Shown here in pieces: positions 39,236 through 48,341 of a stretch of 64,000 nucleotides of DNA. The number at the start of each line of letters is the position of its first letter. Positions within the stretch are counted from its first letter, which is position 1. Origin of the DNA: Planctomycetota bacterium. Its GTDB lineage: Bacteria; Planctomycetota; Phycisphaerae; Phycisphaerales; UBA1924. The notes beneath the pieces were generated by a model that was not told the DNA's origin, did not search any database, and saw only the letters and a program-made list of their open reading frames with translations. A program made the position numbers and the translations under genes. The stretch is from assembly GCA_013285505.1 (NCBI GenBank), contig CP053450.1, forward strand, positions 124,001-188,000, written 5' to 3'.

Positions 39236-40669
39236 ATGGCAGGACGAGGTGGCACGAGTGTCGGCATCATGGTGACGATCACCATTCTCGGCCTGCTCAG
39301 CCTGGGGCTGTTTGTGAGCACGATCGTGTTCTACGGCAACCTCAACAAGGCCCGGGGTGAGCTCGAAGCCGCCCAGCAGGGCCTCAGCGAGTACATCAAC
39401 GCCCAGGAACGGCAGGACCCGCTGATCTCCACGATCGCCGACAAGGCCAACCGCGCCAACAAGACCGTCGTGGGTTACCTCCACGACGACCTGCGGCAGT
39501 CGGTCACCGCGATCACCAACCGCGCCGATCGCGGCAGCTTCGGCGACGCCATGACCCGCCTCGACGGCGTCCGGCTCGAGGGCATCGCCCGCGCCACCGG
39601 CTGGAGCGGGCAGGGCGAACCGCCCAGCCTCGCCGAGAAGGTCAGCGGCAGCTCGTTTGAAGAACTCCTCCGCCAGCTCAACGGCAGCATCGATCTGCTC
39701 TACAGCCGCATCCAGTCGGCCGAGACGGCCAAGGAAGTCGCCGAGAACGACCTCCGCAACGAGCAGGACCGCAGCCAAGCCCGCGACGCCCAGCACCGCA
39801 CCACGCTCGCCGCGATCAACGACGAACTCGCCCGCTACCGCGCCGAGGTCGAGCAGTACCGCACCGGTGTCAACCAGCACCGCACCGACATGGACTCCCG
39901 CGTCGCCAGCATCCAGGGCCAGGCCTCCAGCCGCGAGGACGAACTCCTCGACCGCGTCGCCGCCCTCGAAGAAGAGAAGCTCGATCTGCGTGATCAGGTC
40001 GAACGCCTCCGCGGCGAGCGGAAGTCGGAGATGCTCGAGGGCCGCCCCGAAGAGTCGCTCGTGGACGGCCGCGTGGTCGCGGTAGACCCCGCCGAGCGGA
40101 CCGCCACCATCGATCTGGGCACCAGCGACAAGATCCGCGTGGGCCTGACCTTCGCGGTCTACGAGGAGCCCTCCGCCATCCGTGTCAACGAGAACGGTGA
40201 GTACCCCCGCGGCAAGGCGTCGCTCGAGGTCATCCGCGTTGACGGCATGTCGGCCATCTGCCGCGTCACCAGCGAGCGTGCGGGCAACCCCGTCGTCAAG
40301 GGCGACGTGATCGCCAACGCCGTGTACGACCCCAACAAGGTCTACAAGTTCATGGTCGTCGGCAACTTCGACGTCAACCGTGACGGCATCGCCACCGAGG
40401 CCGAACGGGTCGCCATCGCGGCCCTCATCGGCGAGTGGGGCGGCGTGGTCTCCGACGAACTCTCCGGCGATGTGGACTTCCTCGTCATGGGTGCCCGCCC
40501 GACGCTGCCGCCCCCGCCGCCGCTCAACGCCCCGATCCCCGTGGTCGAGCAGTTCGTGCAGGCCCAGCAGGTGATCGCTCGCTACGACGAGCTGTTCCAG
40601 CAGGCCGCCGCGACGTCGCTGCCGGTCCTCAACCAGAACCGCCTGCGGACCCTCATCGGCGGGTTCTAG
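39236..40669 (+). CDS. Membrane-anchored coiled-coil protein with a C-terminal BRCT-like domain
   Basis: 477 residues, intact. A single N-terminal membrane segment (IMVTITILGLLSLGLFVSTIVF, residues ~11-32) is followed by a long coiled coil to ~265 (heptad-rich LEAAQQGLSEYI through LRDQVERLRGER), a beta-barrel-like segment (VDGRVVAVDPAERTATIDL), and at ~365-425 a BRCT-like domain (KFMVVGNFDVNRDG, LIGEWGGVVSDELSGDVDFLV). BRCT domains usually recognise phosphoproteins in DNA metabolism; an envelope-anchored version is unusual. It leads a same-strand series of six genes. Function unknown. Confidence 0.75.
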   Translation: MAGRGGTSVGIMVTITILGLLSLGLFVSTIVFYGNLNKARGELEAAQQGLSEYINAQERQDPLISTIADKANRANKTVVGYLHDDLRQSVTAITNRADRGSFGDAMTRLDGVRLEGIARATGWSGQGEPPSLAEKVSGSSFEELLRQLNGSIDLLYSRIQSAETAKEVAENDLRNEQDRSQARDAQHRTTLAAINDELARYRAEVEQYRTGVNQHRTDMDSRVASIQGQASSREDELLDRVAALEEEKLDLRDQVERLRGERKSEMLEGRPEESLVDGRVVAVDPAERTATIDLGTSDKIRVGLTFAVYEEPSAIRVNENGEYPRGKASLEVIRVDGMSAICRVTSERAGNPVVKGDVIANAVYDPNKVYKFMVVGNFDVNRDGIATEAERVAIAALIGEWGGVVSDELSGDVDFLVMGARPTLPPPPPLNAPIPVVEQFVQAQQVIARYDELFQQAAATSLPVLNQNRLRTLIGGF

Positions 40670-40693
40670 CCCCTCACCCTCGGAGGCACCCTC

Positions 40694-41809
40694 GTGGGGG
40701 CCAAGCTCCCTCAGGCGCTCCATACGCCGATGTTCTGGCTCTTGCGCAGCGGGCTCTCGCTGCCGCTGGTCGCCGGTCCGCGCCCGTCGCTCGAGATGGC
40801 CCGGACGCTCGGACGCACGTTCGCGCAGCTGCCGACCAACCGCAAACGCATCGACCGCGCCTGCGGCCACCTCGCGCTGGCCTGTCCGGAGTTCTCCGAA
40901 GACGAACGGCGCGAGCACGCGGTGCGTTCCTACGAGCACCTCTTCATGCTCGGTGTCGAGATCGCCTTCGCCCCGCGTCTGATGAACGAGGACGGGTGGA
41001 TCCGCCACATCGAGCTGGACAACATGGCCACCTGCATGCGGGCGATCTTCGCCGACCGGCCGGCGATCCTCATCACCGGGCACTGCGGCAACTGGGAGCT
41101 CACCGCCTACACCCTCGCCCTGCTCGGTTTCCCGATGCACGCGGTCTACCGGCCGCTGGACAACAAGCCCGTGGACGACTGGGTCCGCAAGACCCGCTCG
41201 CGGCGTGGGCTGGTGCTGCTGGACAAGTGGGGCGCGGTCAAGGCCATCCCGCCGCTGCTGGAGGCCCGCTCGCCCGTCGGGTTCGTCGCCGACCAGAACG
41301 CCGGCGACCGCGGGCTCTTCGTGCCCTTCTTCGGCAGGCTGGCCAGCACGTACAAATCGATCGGCATGGCGGCCTACCAGCACCGCACCTCGATCATCGT
41401 GGGCCAGGCCCGGCGGCTCGGCTGGAACGCCCGAAACGACGAGGCGGTGACCGACGGATTCGCGGCCCCCCACTCCGGCGACGGCATCCGCTACCGGATC
41501 GAGATCGAGGACGTCTTCCACCCCGAAGACTGGGAGAACCAGCCCGACCCGCTCTACTACATCGCGGCCCGGTACCGGCGAGGATTGGAGCGGTTGATCC
41601 GCCGCGCACCGGAACAGTACCTCTGGATGCACCGGATGTGGAAGAGCCGCCCGAGGCACGAACGGCTCAACCGGCCGTTCCCCGATACCCTGAGGCGGAA
41701 GCTCGAGTCGCTGCCCTGGATGACCCAGGACGAACTGGAGCTGATCGTGGAGCGTTCGGAGCAAGACCGGGCGTTCCTCGCCGAGCACAACATGACCCGG
41801 TTGCCCTGA
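40694..41809 (+). CDS. Lysophospholipid / lipid A-type acyltransferase (LpxL/HtrB family)
   Basis: 371 residues. The catalytic HxxxxE appears as ITGHCGNWELTAY near residue 130, followed by MHAVYRPLDNKP, GFVADQNAGDRGLFVPFFG and EQYLWMHRMWKSRP, the four blocks of the LpxL/LpxM lauroyl-acyltransferase family. It probably acylates a lipid A or phospholipid precursor at the inner membrane; an N-terminal hydrophobic stretch (MFWLLRSGLSLPLVAG) fits. The start is a GTG at 40694, 24 bp after the previous stop. Intact. Confidence 0.85.
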   Translation: MGAKLPQALHTPMFWLLRSGLSLPLVAGPRPSLEMARTLGRTFAQLPTNRKRIDRACGHLALACPEFSEDERREHAVRSYEHLFMLGVEIAFAPRLMNEDGWIRHIELDNMATCMRAIFADRPAILITGHCGNWELTAYTLALLGFPMHAVYRPLDNKPVDDWVRKTRSRRGLVLLDKWGAVKAIPPLLEARSPVGFVADQNAGDRGLFVPFFGRLASTYKSIGMAAYQHRTSIIVGQARRLGWNARNDEAVTDGFAAPHSGDGIRYRIEIEDVFHPEDWENQPDPLYYIAARYRRGLERLIRRAPEQYLWMHRMWKSRPRHERLNRPFPDTLRRKLESLPWMTQDELELIVERSEQDRAFLAEHNMTRLP

Positions 41810-41907
41810 GCGGTGTGACCGGCTTGAATGCACCACGCCCCGGGCCGACCCGGGACCACCACCGCGACGCTGCCCGGCCAGCGATCGCCCAGAGGCGGGA
41901 GCGCCCC

Positions 41908-42328
41908 ATGACCAACCCACCCAAAGGCCGTCTTGAGGACATCCGCGTCCTGATCGTGGACGACGACCAGGACGTGCTCGAATCGATGCAGGCCGCGTTC
42001 CAGGCCGAGGGCGCGCTGACGCTCGCCGTCGGCGACGGCAACTCGGCGGTGGACGCCTGCAACGACGACCCGCCGCCGGACCTTGTCATCCTCGACATGA
42101 TGCTGCCGGGCCGCTCCGGCTTCCTCGCGCTCGAGCCGCATCAAGGGCAACGAGGACAGCCCCGCGGTCATCATGGTCACGGCCAACGAGGGCAAGCGGC
42201 ACCAGGCCTACGCCGAGAGCCTGGGCGTGGACGGCTACATGCTCAAGCCGGTGCCCCTCACCCGCCTGCTCGACGAGGCCGTCGCGGTCATGAACGCCCG
42301 CGACGCCGACGACGGGGACGAGGACTGA
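41908..42328 (+). CDS. Single-domain response regulator, frame broken once
   Basis: A CheY-like receiver without an output domain, ~139 residues once joined. VLIVDDDQDVLESM gives the acidic pocket, LVILDMMLPG the phosphoacceptor Asp, AVIMVTANEG the Thr switch and GYMLKPVPLTRLLDEA the conserved Lys-Pro. The break is at ~42132-42134, where GAGCCGCATC should read GAGCGCATC to give LERIKGNEDSPAV. The partner kinase is not in the window. ATG 41908; the next gene starts 3 bp after the stop. Confidence 0.88.
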
Positions 42329-42331
42329 CCC

Positions 42332-42655
42332 GTGGCCAAACGCTCCCGAATGATGGTCCTCAGCCGCCGGTCAGAACCCGGCGAGGAGCCCGAGCCGCTG
42401 GGCACGATCGAGCAGATCGAGAAGATGCTCGCAGCCTTCAACACCGCCGCGGACGGGAGCAGCAACTCCACCCTTGGCCTGCTCCGCCTCCACGGCCCCG
42501 GCTTCGTCCTCGACCTGCCCACCAGCATCGACAAGCCGATGCAGATGATGGCGTCGGTCAACGACGACGAGACCGCCTGGCCGGTGCTCAGCCGCATCTG
42601 CCGCAACCTGGGCTGGTCGATGACAGACGGGGAGACGGGGCAGACGTTTATCTGA
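42332..42655 (+). CDS. Small conserved protein of unknown function
   Basis: 107 residues from a GTG at 42332, 3 bp after the response regulator stop, so the two are probably cotranslated. No membrane segment, signal or metal motif is seen; it has an acidic linker (PGEEPEPLGTIEQIEKML) and ends in LGWSMTDGETGQTFI. I do not recognise a family. Tight spacing with the receiver suggests a shared signalling role, which is inference only. Confidence 0.7.
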   Translation: MAKRSRMMVLSRRSEPGEEPEPLGTIEQIEKMLAAFNTAADGSSNSTLGLLRLHGPGFVLDLPTSIDKPMQMMASVNDDETAWPVLSRICRNLGWSMTDGETGQTFI

Positions 42656-42695
42656 CGTCCCGACCGACCGGAAGGCCCGCCGCATACCCTCCCCC

Positions 42696-42998
42696 ATGCC
42701 CACCTACGTCTACGAAATCGTTGACCCCGACGGCGAAGGCACCGGCGAGTGCTTCGAGGTCGTGCAGCCGATGAGCGAGGACCCGCTCAGCAAGCACCCG
42801 GAGACCGGCGAGCCCGTCCGGCGCGTGCCGCAGGCTCCCAATATCGCCGGCAAGTGGTCGGACATAAAGGGCAAGAGCCAGCTCTCGAACAAGAACCTCG
42901 ACCGGCTCGGCATGACCAAGTACGAGAAGCGGGGCGACGGCTACTACGAGAAGACCGCCGGCACGGGGCCAAAGACGATCCACCGCCCGCCGGACTGA
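42696..42998 (+). CDS. FmdB-like small protein without the zinc ribbon cysteines
   Basis: 100 residues beginning MPTYVYEIVD, the hallmark start of FmdB/putative regulatory proteins, which normally continue with CxxC...CxxC. Here the ribbon region reads GEGTGECFEVVQPMSEDPLS and retains one Cys only, so zinc binding looks lost. The C-terminal part (LSNKNLDRLGMTKYEKRGDGYY) is conserved-looking but unrecognised. Intact; ATG 42696. Confidence 0.65.
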   Translation: MPTYVYEIVDPDGEGTGECFEVVQPMSEDPLSKHPETGEPVRRVPQAPNIAGKWSDIKGKSQLSNKNLDRLGMTKYEKRGDGYYEKTAGTGPKTIHRPPD

Positions 42999-43020
42999 CG
43001 CGTCGGCGCCGGCTCGACCA

Positions 43021-43537
43021 ATGCCACCCCCCACCCCCGCCAGCACTCGCGACGACCCGGCCGACACCCCTGCGCGCATGGCTGGCCGCGGCCGTCGATC
43101 CGCAGATCTCCGGCGAGCTCGAACTGGTCTACGAGCACATCACCCGCGCGGTGGACACCCGCAAGCCGGTCTGCAACACCTCGGGGCGCTGCTGCAACTT
43201 CGACGAGTGGGGCCACCGGCTCTATGTCACCGGGCTCGAAGCGGCGTACCTCTTCACGCGGCTGCACGAGCTGCGCGACCAGCCACTGACGGCCGCCGAC
43301 ATCGACGCCGCCCGGGCCGCGGGAGGCTGCCCCTTCCAGAAGGCCCTGCTCTGCTCGGTGCACGCGATCCGCCCGCTGGGCTGCCGGACCTATTACTGCG
43401 ACGAGACCGCGCAGGAGTGGCAGCACGACCTGACCGAGGACCAGCTCCGCGAGGTGCGGGCGATCCACGACCGGCACGGGCTCGACTATCAGTACGGCGA
43501 GTGGCGCGGGATGCTGGAGATGCTCATCAGCGCCTGA
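43021..43537 (+). CDS. YkgJ-family cysteine cluster protein, frame broken once
   Basis: About 172 residues. VCNTSGRCCNFDEWGHRLYVT, CPFQKALLCSVHAIRPLGCRTYYCD give the CxxxxGxCC ... CP ... C ... RPxxCR pattern of the YkgJ/Fe-S or zinc cluster family (UPF0153), whose function is unclear. The start MPPPTPASTRDD lies in another frame; the join is at ~43068-43078, where the run TGCGCGCATGG probably lost one GC and should read TGCGCGCGCATGG (giving ARAWLAAAVDP). Its last 11 bp overlap the convergent GT2 gene. Confidence 0.8.
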
Positions 43538-44432
43538 ATCGCAGCCGGAGGAGTGCTGCGAACGCGCGGCCGTCCGGCCTCACGCTCCGCGGCACGGCCG
43601 GCGGCTCGCTGAACCAGCCCTGCAGCGCCCCTCGGAGTGTTGCCCACTGTCTCGACAGCGACACCCCGCTCAGTTTGTGCGCCCACGCCCAGCCGAGCAC
43701 CGCGCCGGCGAGCCCGCGCACGCCCCGCCCGTGCCGACGGGCGAACCAGACCCAGTTGCGGGTGGCCAGTCGGCACCAGCGGACGCTCTTCTGCGCCGCG
43801 GCCGGCGAGTCGTGCTCGCACCGCCACGCCGGGTTGCAGTGCACGCCGAGCCCGGCCGCGAGGATCTTCATGGCCAGATCGGTGTCGTTGCGGTAGAGGA
43901 AGAACGACTCCTCATACCCCCCCACCGCCTGCCAGACGCCCCGGCGGACGAGATTGCAGCAGCCCATCACCGGCCAGTCGTCGCGGGGCCCGGCCGCGGC
44001 GTCGGCGAACGGCCACTCGCTGGCGCCGGTCTCGGGGTGTACCGGGACCAGCGTGACGGCACCAAGATCTGCGCGCGCGCCGAGCAGTTCAACCGCGGCT
44101 GCGAGGGCGTCGGGGTCGGGCCGGGCGTCGTCGTCGAGGATGAGCACGAGATCGCCGGTCGCCGCCTCGACGCCCCGGTTGAAGCCGGCGATGGCGGCGT
44201 TGTCCTCCAGCGGCAGCAGGGTCGCCCACGGTGCCTGCGCGCGCACGGCATCGACCGAGCCGTCGGTGGAGGCGTTGTCCACCACGATGATCTCGGCATC
44301 GCCGAAAGATTGCTGCGAGCTTGTTGTCTCCCGAAGCCGCGTGAGCGTCTCGAGCAGCGCCTCCCTGCGGTTGTAGCTCAGCACGACGACCGAGAGGGTG
44401 CCGTGGGACTCGCTCCCGGCCTGCGCGCGCAT
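43527..44432 (-). CDS. Family 2 glycosyltransferase
   Basis: 301 residues, intact. LSVVVLSYNRREALLETL opens the GT-A fold, IIVVDNASTDGS and GDLVLILDDDARPDP give the nucleotide-sugar DxD region, and GGYEESFFLYRNDTDLAMKI resembles the ED catalytic block of rhamnosyl/galactofuranosyl-type enzymes. It likely extends an envelope glycan. It starts at ATG 44432, 15 bp after the corrected stop of a second GT2 gene, so they form an operon. Confidence 0.87.
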   Translation of the reverse strand: MRAQAGSESHGTLSVVVLSYNRREALLETLTRLRETTSSQQSFGDAEIIVVDNASTDGSVDAVRAQAPWATLLPLEDNAAIAGFNRGVEAATGDLVLILDDDARPDPDALAAAVELLGARADLGAVTLVPVHPETGASEWPFADAAAGPRDDWPVMGCCNLVRRGVWQAVGGYEESFFLYRNDTDLAMKILAAGLGVHCNPAWRCEHDSPAAAQKSVRWCRLATRNWVWFARRHGRGVRGLAGAVLGWAWAHKLSGVSLSRQWATLRGALQGWFSEPPAVPRSVRPDGRAFAALLRLRFRR

Positions 44433-44447
44433 CGCGTTCTACCGGCA

Positions 44448-45921
44448 TTAGCGCGGCCGCGGCCTCGACCGTCGGCAGCACCGACCGCCGGTCGCCCCGC
44501 ACCCCGAGCCGCAGCGCCAGCCACCCGCCCCGCCCCGCGAGCCGCGAGGCACCGGGCCATCGCGCCGAACCGCGACACGCGGCGGACCACGAAGCCGCCG
44601 GCGGCACATTCGATGAGTGTCTTGCCGACGAACCAGTGCGCGGGCGAGCCCTTGGCGGGCACGACGGCGATGTCGTGCCGCGGGCCGGCGATCGCGCGGC
44701 GCAGCATGGCGGCGAGGCTGCGGGTGGGCGCGCGCGCGCGCTGTCGGCGTCGTAGCCGCGGGCCTTGAGGGCGCCGCGGATGCTCTCGCGCTCCTCGGGC
44801 GTCGTGTCCTCGGGCCAGTCGATCAGCAGCGTGCCCGCACGCTCACCGGCCTCGGGCAGCGCGCTGCCGAGCGTGTCGTAGGGACGCATCGCTTCGGTCC
44901 TGGGCAGGTCGGTCGGCAGCCCGCTCAGGCGTCCGGCGGCCGCGTCGCGGAGGCCCCGCGTGTGGAGGGCCGCGAGGTCGGACCGGCCCATGAGTTCCTG
45001 ATTGACCGCCCGCAGCACCTCGCGCAGGGCCCGCTTGCACCGGACGATGCGCCCGAGCCCGAGGGCGTCGATGGGGCCGAAGGCGTTGCGCGCGCCGAAG
45101 TAACGTGGCAGGGCCGCGAAGCGGTCGAAGCGCGGGTGGCTCGCGGCCGACTCGGCCAGCACGGCGACACGCCCGCCGCCCTCGCGGGCCAGGCGCAGGC
45201 ACCACTCGACATCGTCGGCGTTGAGGAAGACTTCGGGCATAAGGCCGACGAGGCGGACGGTCTCGGCCCGGACCAGCGCACAGCACGCGGCGACGTAGTC
45301 GCAGTCGATGATGCCGCCGCGGGTCTTCTCGGGCACTCGCTCGTGGGCGGGGCCGAAGCGGCCGGTCTTGCGGTCGAGACGGCCGCCGACCTCCTGCATC
45401 TTGCCGGTTGCGGTATCGAGCAGCACCGGCCCGAGCGCGACGAGCGACTTGTCGGCCTCCATGGCGCCGAGCAGCCGGGCGAGGGTGTCGGGTTCGACGC
45501 GGGCGTCGCTGTCTACGAGCCAGAGGTAGTCGGGCCCGGGGCGCGATGCGGATGCTCCATCACCGGTCAGAGCCGCGGCCATGCCGGCGTTGTATCCGCC
45601 GGAGCCGCCGGTGTTGCACGCAAGCCGCACGACCCGCACACCGATCTTCTCGCCGAGGTCCGGCGCGATTAGCGGCGGTTCGGACGCGTTGTCCACCACG
45701 ACCACCGAGAGCTTGATCCGCACGTGCGCACGCGGCTTGTCGGTGCCGGAGGCGTACACCGCGTCGAGCTCGCACGCACGCAGGTCGTCCACCAGGGTCG
45801 CCAGGTCCTGCGGCCGGTTGAAGCAGGGCACGACCGCCGTCACCCGCACGGTGCGCAGCCCGACCTCGACCCGCACGGGCCGCGCCACCGAGGCCCGGTC
45901 TGTCGCCTGCCCGCGATCCAT
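44448..45921 (-). CDS. Family 2 glycosyltransferase (galactofuranosyl-type), frame broken three times
   Basis: VTAVVPCFNRPQDLATLVDDL starts a GT-A fold; VVVVDNASEPPL, LACNTGGSGGYNAGM, YLWLVDSDARVEP and FLNADDVEWCLRLA are the donor and catalytic blocks typical of GlfT-like GT2 enzymes. Breaks are near 44735 (+2 in GCGCGCGCGC), 44543 (+1, GCGGCTC for GCGCTC) and 44453 (GC lost before TAA). With these fixed the protein is about 490 residues, ends at 44448, and leaves a normal 15-bp gap to the next GT2 gene. ATG 45921. Confidence 0.83.
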
Positions 45922-45966
45922 GGGGCAAGTGTAAGCCCGGTCCACGCATCGCCGGGCTGGGCTCCA

Positions 45967-46113
45967 AAAGAGGCTCAACGCGCCAGCGTGAGCTTGCTCC
46001 CGGTGCTTCCCAGCCTCCGTGTGTCAGCCCAAGCCCATGCTTGCGCATAGGGCCTCTTTGTCTTGCCCAGCCCAAGCCCATGCTTGCGCATAGGGCCTCT
46101 TTGTCTTGCCCAG
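45967..46113. repeat. REP/BIME element left of the RAYT gene, with tandem duplication
   Basis: The element 45967-46057 starts AAAGAGGC and ends GCCTCTTT. Inside are two hairpins: GCTCAACGC-GCCA-GCGTGAGC and GCCC-ATGC-TTGC-GCAT-AGGGC. The second half, a 43-bp unit CCCAAGCCCATGCTTGCGCA..., is perfectly duplicated in tandem (46028-46070 and 46071-46113). It sits just before the transposase start. Confidence 0.85.
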
Positions 46114-46141
46114 CTTCGTGAGTTTGGGCATACTGCACGCC

Positions 46142-46633
46142 ATGCCGGTCCCGCTGGCCTATCTCCTCACGTGGACGACCCACGGCACCTGGCTGCACGG
46201 AGACTTGAGAGGCTCGGTCGACCACACCGCTGAGCACCAGCACGGCCGCCCCTTGATCCCGCACCAGCCCGGCCGCGTCGAGTTCGAGCGTCGCGCGATG
46301 GCATCCGACCCCGTCGTGCTTGATCAGGCGCAGCGGTCCCTCGTCGAACAGACGATCCGCGACCACCTTGCACACCGCGGCTGGCCCCTCCGAGCACTCA
46401 ACGTGCGGACCAACCACATCCACTTGGTCGTCTCCGGCAGCGTGCCGCCCGAGCGGATCATGGACCAGTGCAAATCGTGGTGCACCCGCAGGCTGCGGGA
46501 GGCGGGTCTGGCTGAGCCGGGCACCAGGCTCTGGACCCGACACGGGAGCACTCGCTACCTCTACACGGACGAATCGGTCTACCGCGCGACGCACTACGTC
46601 CTCAACGAGCAGGGACCGGAGCCGTCTGGCTAG
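46142..46633 (+). CDS. REP-associated tyrosine transposase (Y1 superfamily)
   Basis: 163 residues. The HUH pair is visible in VRTNHIHLVVSG near residue 92; the catalytic tyrosine lies in STRYLYTDESVYRATHY near 143-155; the N-terminal YLLTWTTHGTWLHGD strand is typical for the family. RAYT proteins are domesticated single-strand DNA transposases that recognise REP palindromes. Near-identical two-hairpin elements flank the gene on both sides (45967-46057 and 46642-46733), which is the expected RAYT arrangement. ATG 46142. Intact. Confidence 0.9.
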   Translation: MPVPLAYLLTWTTHGTWLHGDLRGSVDHTAEHQHGRPLIPHQPGRVEFERRAMASDPVVLDQAQRSLVEQTIRDHLAHRGWPLRALNVRTNHIHLVVSGSVPPERIMDQCKSWCTRRLREAGLAEPGTRLWTRHGSTRYLYTDESVYRATHYVLNEQGPEPSG

Positions 46634-46641
46634 CCGAACCC

Positions 46642-46735
46642 AAAGAGGCTCAACGCGCGAGCGTGAGCTTGTCCTCAGATTCTCCCCGACTCCGTGTGCC
46701 GGCCCAAGCCCATGCTTGCGCATAGGGCCTCTTTG
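46642..46735. repeat. REP/BIME element right of the RAYT gene
   Basis: AAAGAGGCTCAACGCGCGAG... (46642-46671) and CCCAAGCCCATGCTTGCGCA... (46703-46735) repeat the left element in the same orientation, with one change in the first hairpin loop and a partly diverged middle. The ends again are AAAGAGGC and GCCTCTTT. Confidence 0.85.
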
Positions 46736-46778
46736 GTCGCGGGCGCGAAGCGTGGGGGGACGCCTCCTACCCTTGCCT

Positions 46779-48332
46779 ATGACCGACACCGCCAACCCCT
46801 ACGACACCTACACCTCCCCCCTTGCTGCGCGGAACGCGAGCCCGGAGATGCTCCGGCTGTGGTCGCCGCGGCACAAGTTCAACACGTGGCGGCGGATCTG
46901 GCTGGCGGTCGCCGAGGCCCAGCACGAGTTGGGGCTGCCGGTGAGCAAGGAGCAGGTCGAGGAGCTGCGGGCGGTCGTCGAGCGGGGCATTACCGATGAG
47001 GAGATGCACGCGGCGGAGAAGTACGAACGCGACCTGCGGCACGATGTCATGGCCCATGTCCACGCTCTCGGCGATTCGTGCCCGAAGGCGCGGCCGATCA
47101 TTCATCTGGGGATGACGAGTCAGGATGTGGTGTGTAATGCGGACTTGTTGACCCTCAGCGAGTCGCTGGCACTGCTTGAGATCAAAGTGGCACGCGTCAC
47201 GCTCGCCATGGGCGAACAAAGCGTTGCACACTTAAAGGTACCGACTCTTGGATTCACCCACTACCAGCCCGCTCAGCCAGTCACGGTTGGTCGGAGAGCG
47301 GCCGGATGGACGTCAGAATTGAACCAGTGCATGATTGCCATTGAGATTCAGGCAGCAGGTCTGGAGTTCAAAGGGTTGCGCGGTGCCACTGGAACTCAAG
47401 CCTCATTCCTCGAGCTATGCGGCGGTGACCACGATCGCGTTGATCGACTTGAAGAAGCAGTCCTTGATCGCCTCATCCCCGACGACCGATGGACTTGGCC
47501 TTCGATGGTCGAGCATGAGAGCAAACGCTCCCTGGAACGAGTCGGTAGGGCGATGGACCTCGTCGGACAGACATATCCCCGCGTGCATGACGCTCGCGTA
47601 CTTGCCGACCTCGCCTCCACCGCCGCCGTCCTCCACAAGATCGCCACCGACATCCGCCTCCTCTCCAACCGCAAGGAGATCGACGAGCCCTTCGAGTCCA
47701 AGCAGATCGGCTCGTCGGCCATGCCCTACAAGCGCAACCCCATGCGCTGCGAGCGGATCTGCGGCCTCACGCGCTTTGTCATGAACCTCGTCGGCAACGC
47801 CTACGACACGGCCGCGACGCAGTGGCTCGAGCGAACGCTCGATGACTCCTCCAACCGCCGGCTCAGCCTGCCCGAGGCGTTCCTGGCCTTGGATGGGGCC
47901 CTCGACTTGATGCACAATGTGGCGTCGGGGCTCGTCGTCCACGAGGCGACCGTCCGCAAGAACCTCATGGCCGAGTTGCCCTTCATGGCGACCGAGAACA
48001 TCCTGATGGCCTGCGTCAAGCTCGGGGCCGACCGGCAGGACTACCACGAGCGCATCCGCCAGCACGCCCAGGAGGCCGGCATGCGCGTCAAGCAGGAAGG
48101 CCTCGACAACGACCTGCTCGACCGCCTGCGCGCAGACCCGGCGTTCAAGAGCAAGGCCGATGGGGGGATGCTGAGCGCGGACCTGGACTGGGAGGGTGTG
48201 ATGGACCCGATGAACTACATCGGCCGCAGCGTCGAGCAGACCGAGCGGTTCATCAAGGATGTTGTCGAGCCGCTGCGCGAGCAGTACGCGGAGGCGATCG
48301 GCAAGCTGGGTGAGAGTGGACCAAGGGTGTGA
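46779..48332 (+). CDS. purB: Adenylosuccinate lyase
   Basis: 517 residues, at the long end of the fumarase/aspartase superfamily, intact. The signature GSSAMPYKRNP is at ~311-321; the catalytic His region reads HLGMTSQDVVCNAD and the second TLGFTHYQPAQPVT. It acts twice in purine synthesis (SAICAR to AICAR, adenylosuccinate to AMP). The ATG at 46779 gives the standard start. About 47,190-47,570 has lower G+C (55-57 % in two lines counted, against 68 % further downstream) and rare codons such as TTA, so this part of the gene may have been replaced by recombination. Confidence 0.95.
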   Translation: MTDTANPYDTYTSPLAARNASPEMLRLWSPRHKFNTWRRIWLAVAEAQHELGLPVSKEQVEELRAVVERGITDEEMHAAEKYERDLRHDVMAHVHALGDSCPKARPIIHLGMTSQDVVCNADLLTLSESLALLEIKVARVTLAMGEQSVAHLKVPTLGFTHYQPAQPVTVGRRAAGWTSELNQCMIAIEIQAAGLEFKGLRGATGTQASFLELCGGDHDRVDRLEEAVLDRLIPDDRWTWPSMVEHESKRSLERVGRAMDLVGQTYPRVHDARVLADLASTAAVLHKIATDIRLLSNRKEIDEPFESKQIGSSAMPYKRNPMRCERICGLTRFVMNLVGNAYDTAATQWLERTLDDSSNRRLSLPEAFLALDGALDLMHNVASGLVVHEATVRKNLMAELPFMATENILMACVKLGADRQDYHERIRQHAQEAGMRVKQEGLDNDLLDRLRADPAFKSKADGGMLSADLDWEGVMDPMNYIGRSVEQTERFIKDVVEPLREQYAEAIGKLGESGPRV

Positions 48333-48341
48333 GACCGTCGA

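Noticed and set aside
38918..41920. Long minus-strand open frame of 1,000 residues opposite the BRCT protein and the acyltransferase
   Set aside because: It contains no domain motif, and the opposite strand encodes two well-formed proteins. Stop codons are rare on both strands at this base composition.
9898..44740. Programmed ribosomal frameshifting at the GC runs
   Set aside because: There is no slippery heptamer of the X XXY YYZ type and no consistent direction; +1, +2 and -2 changes all occur, which no known recoding mechanism would use in so many genes.
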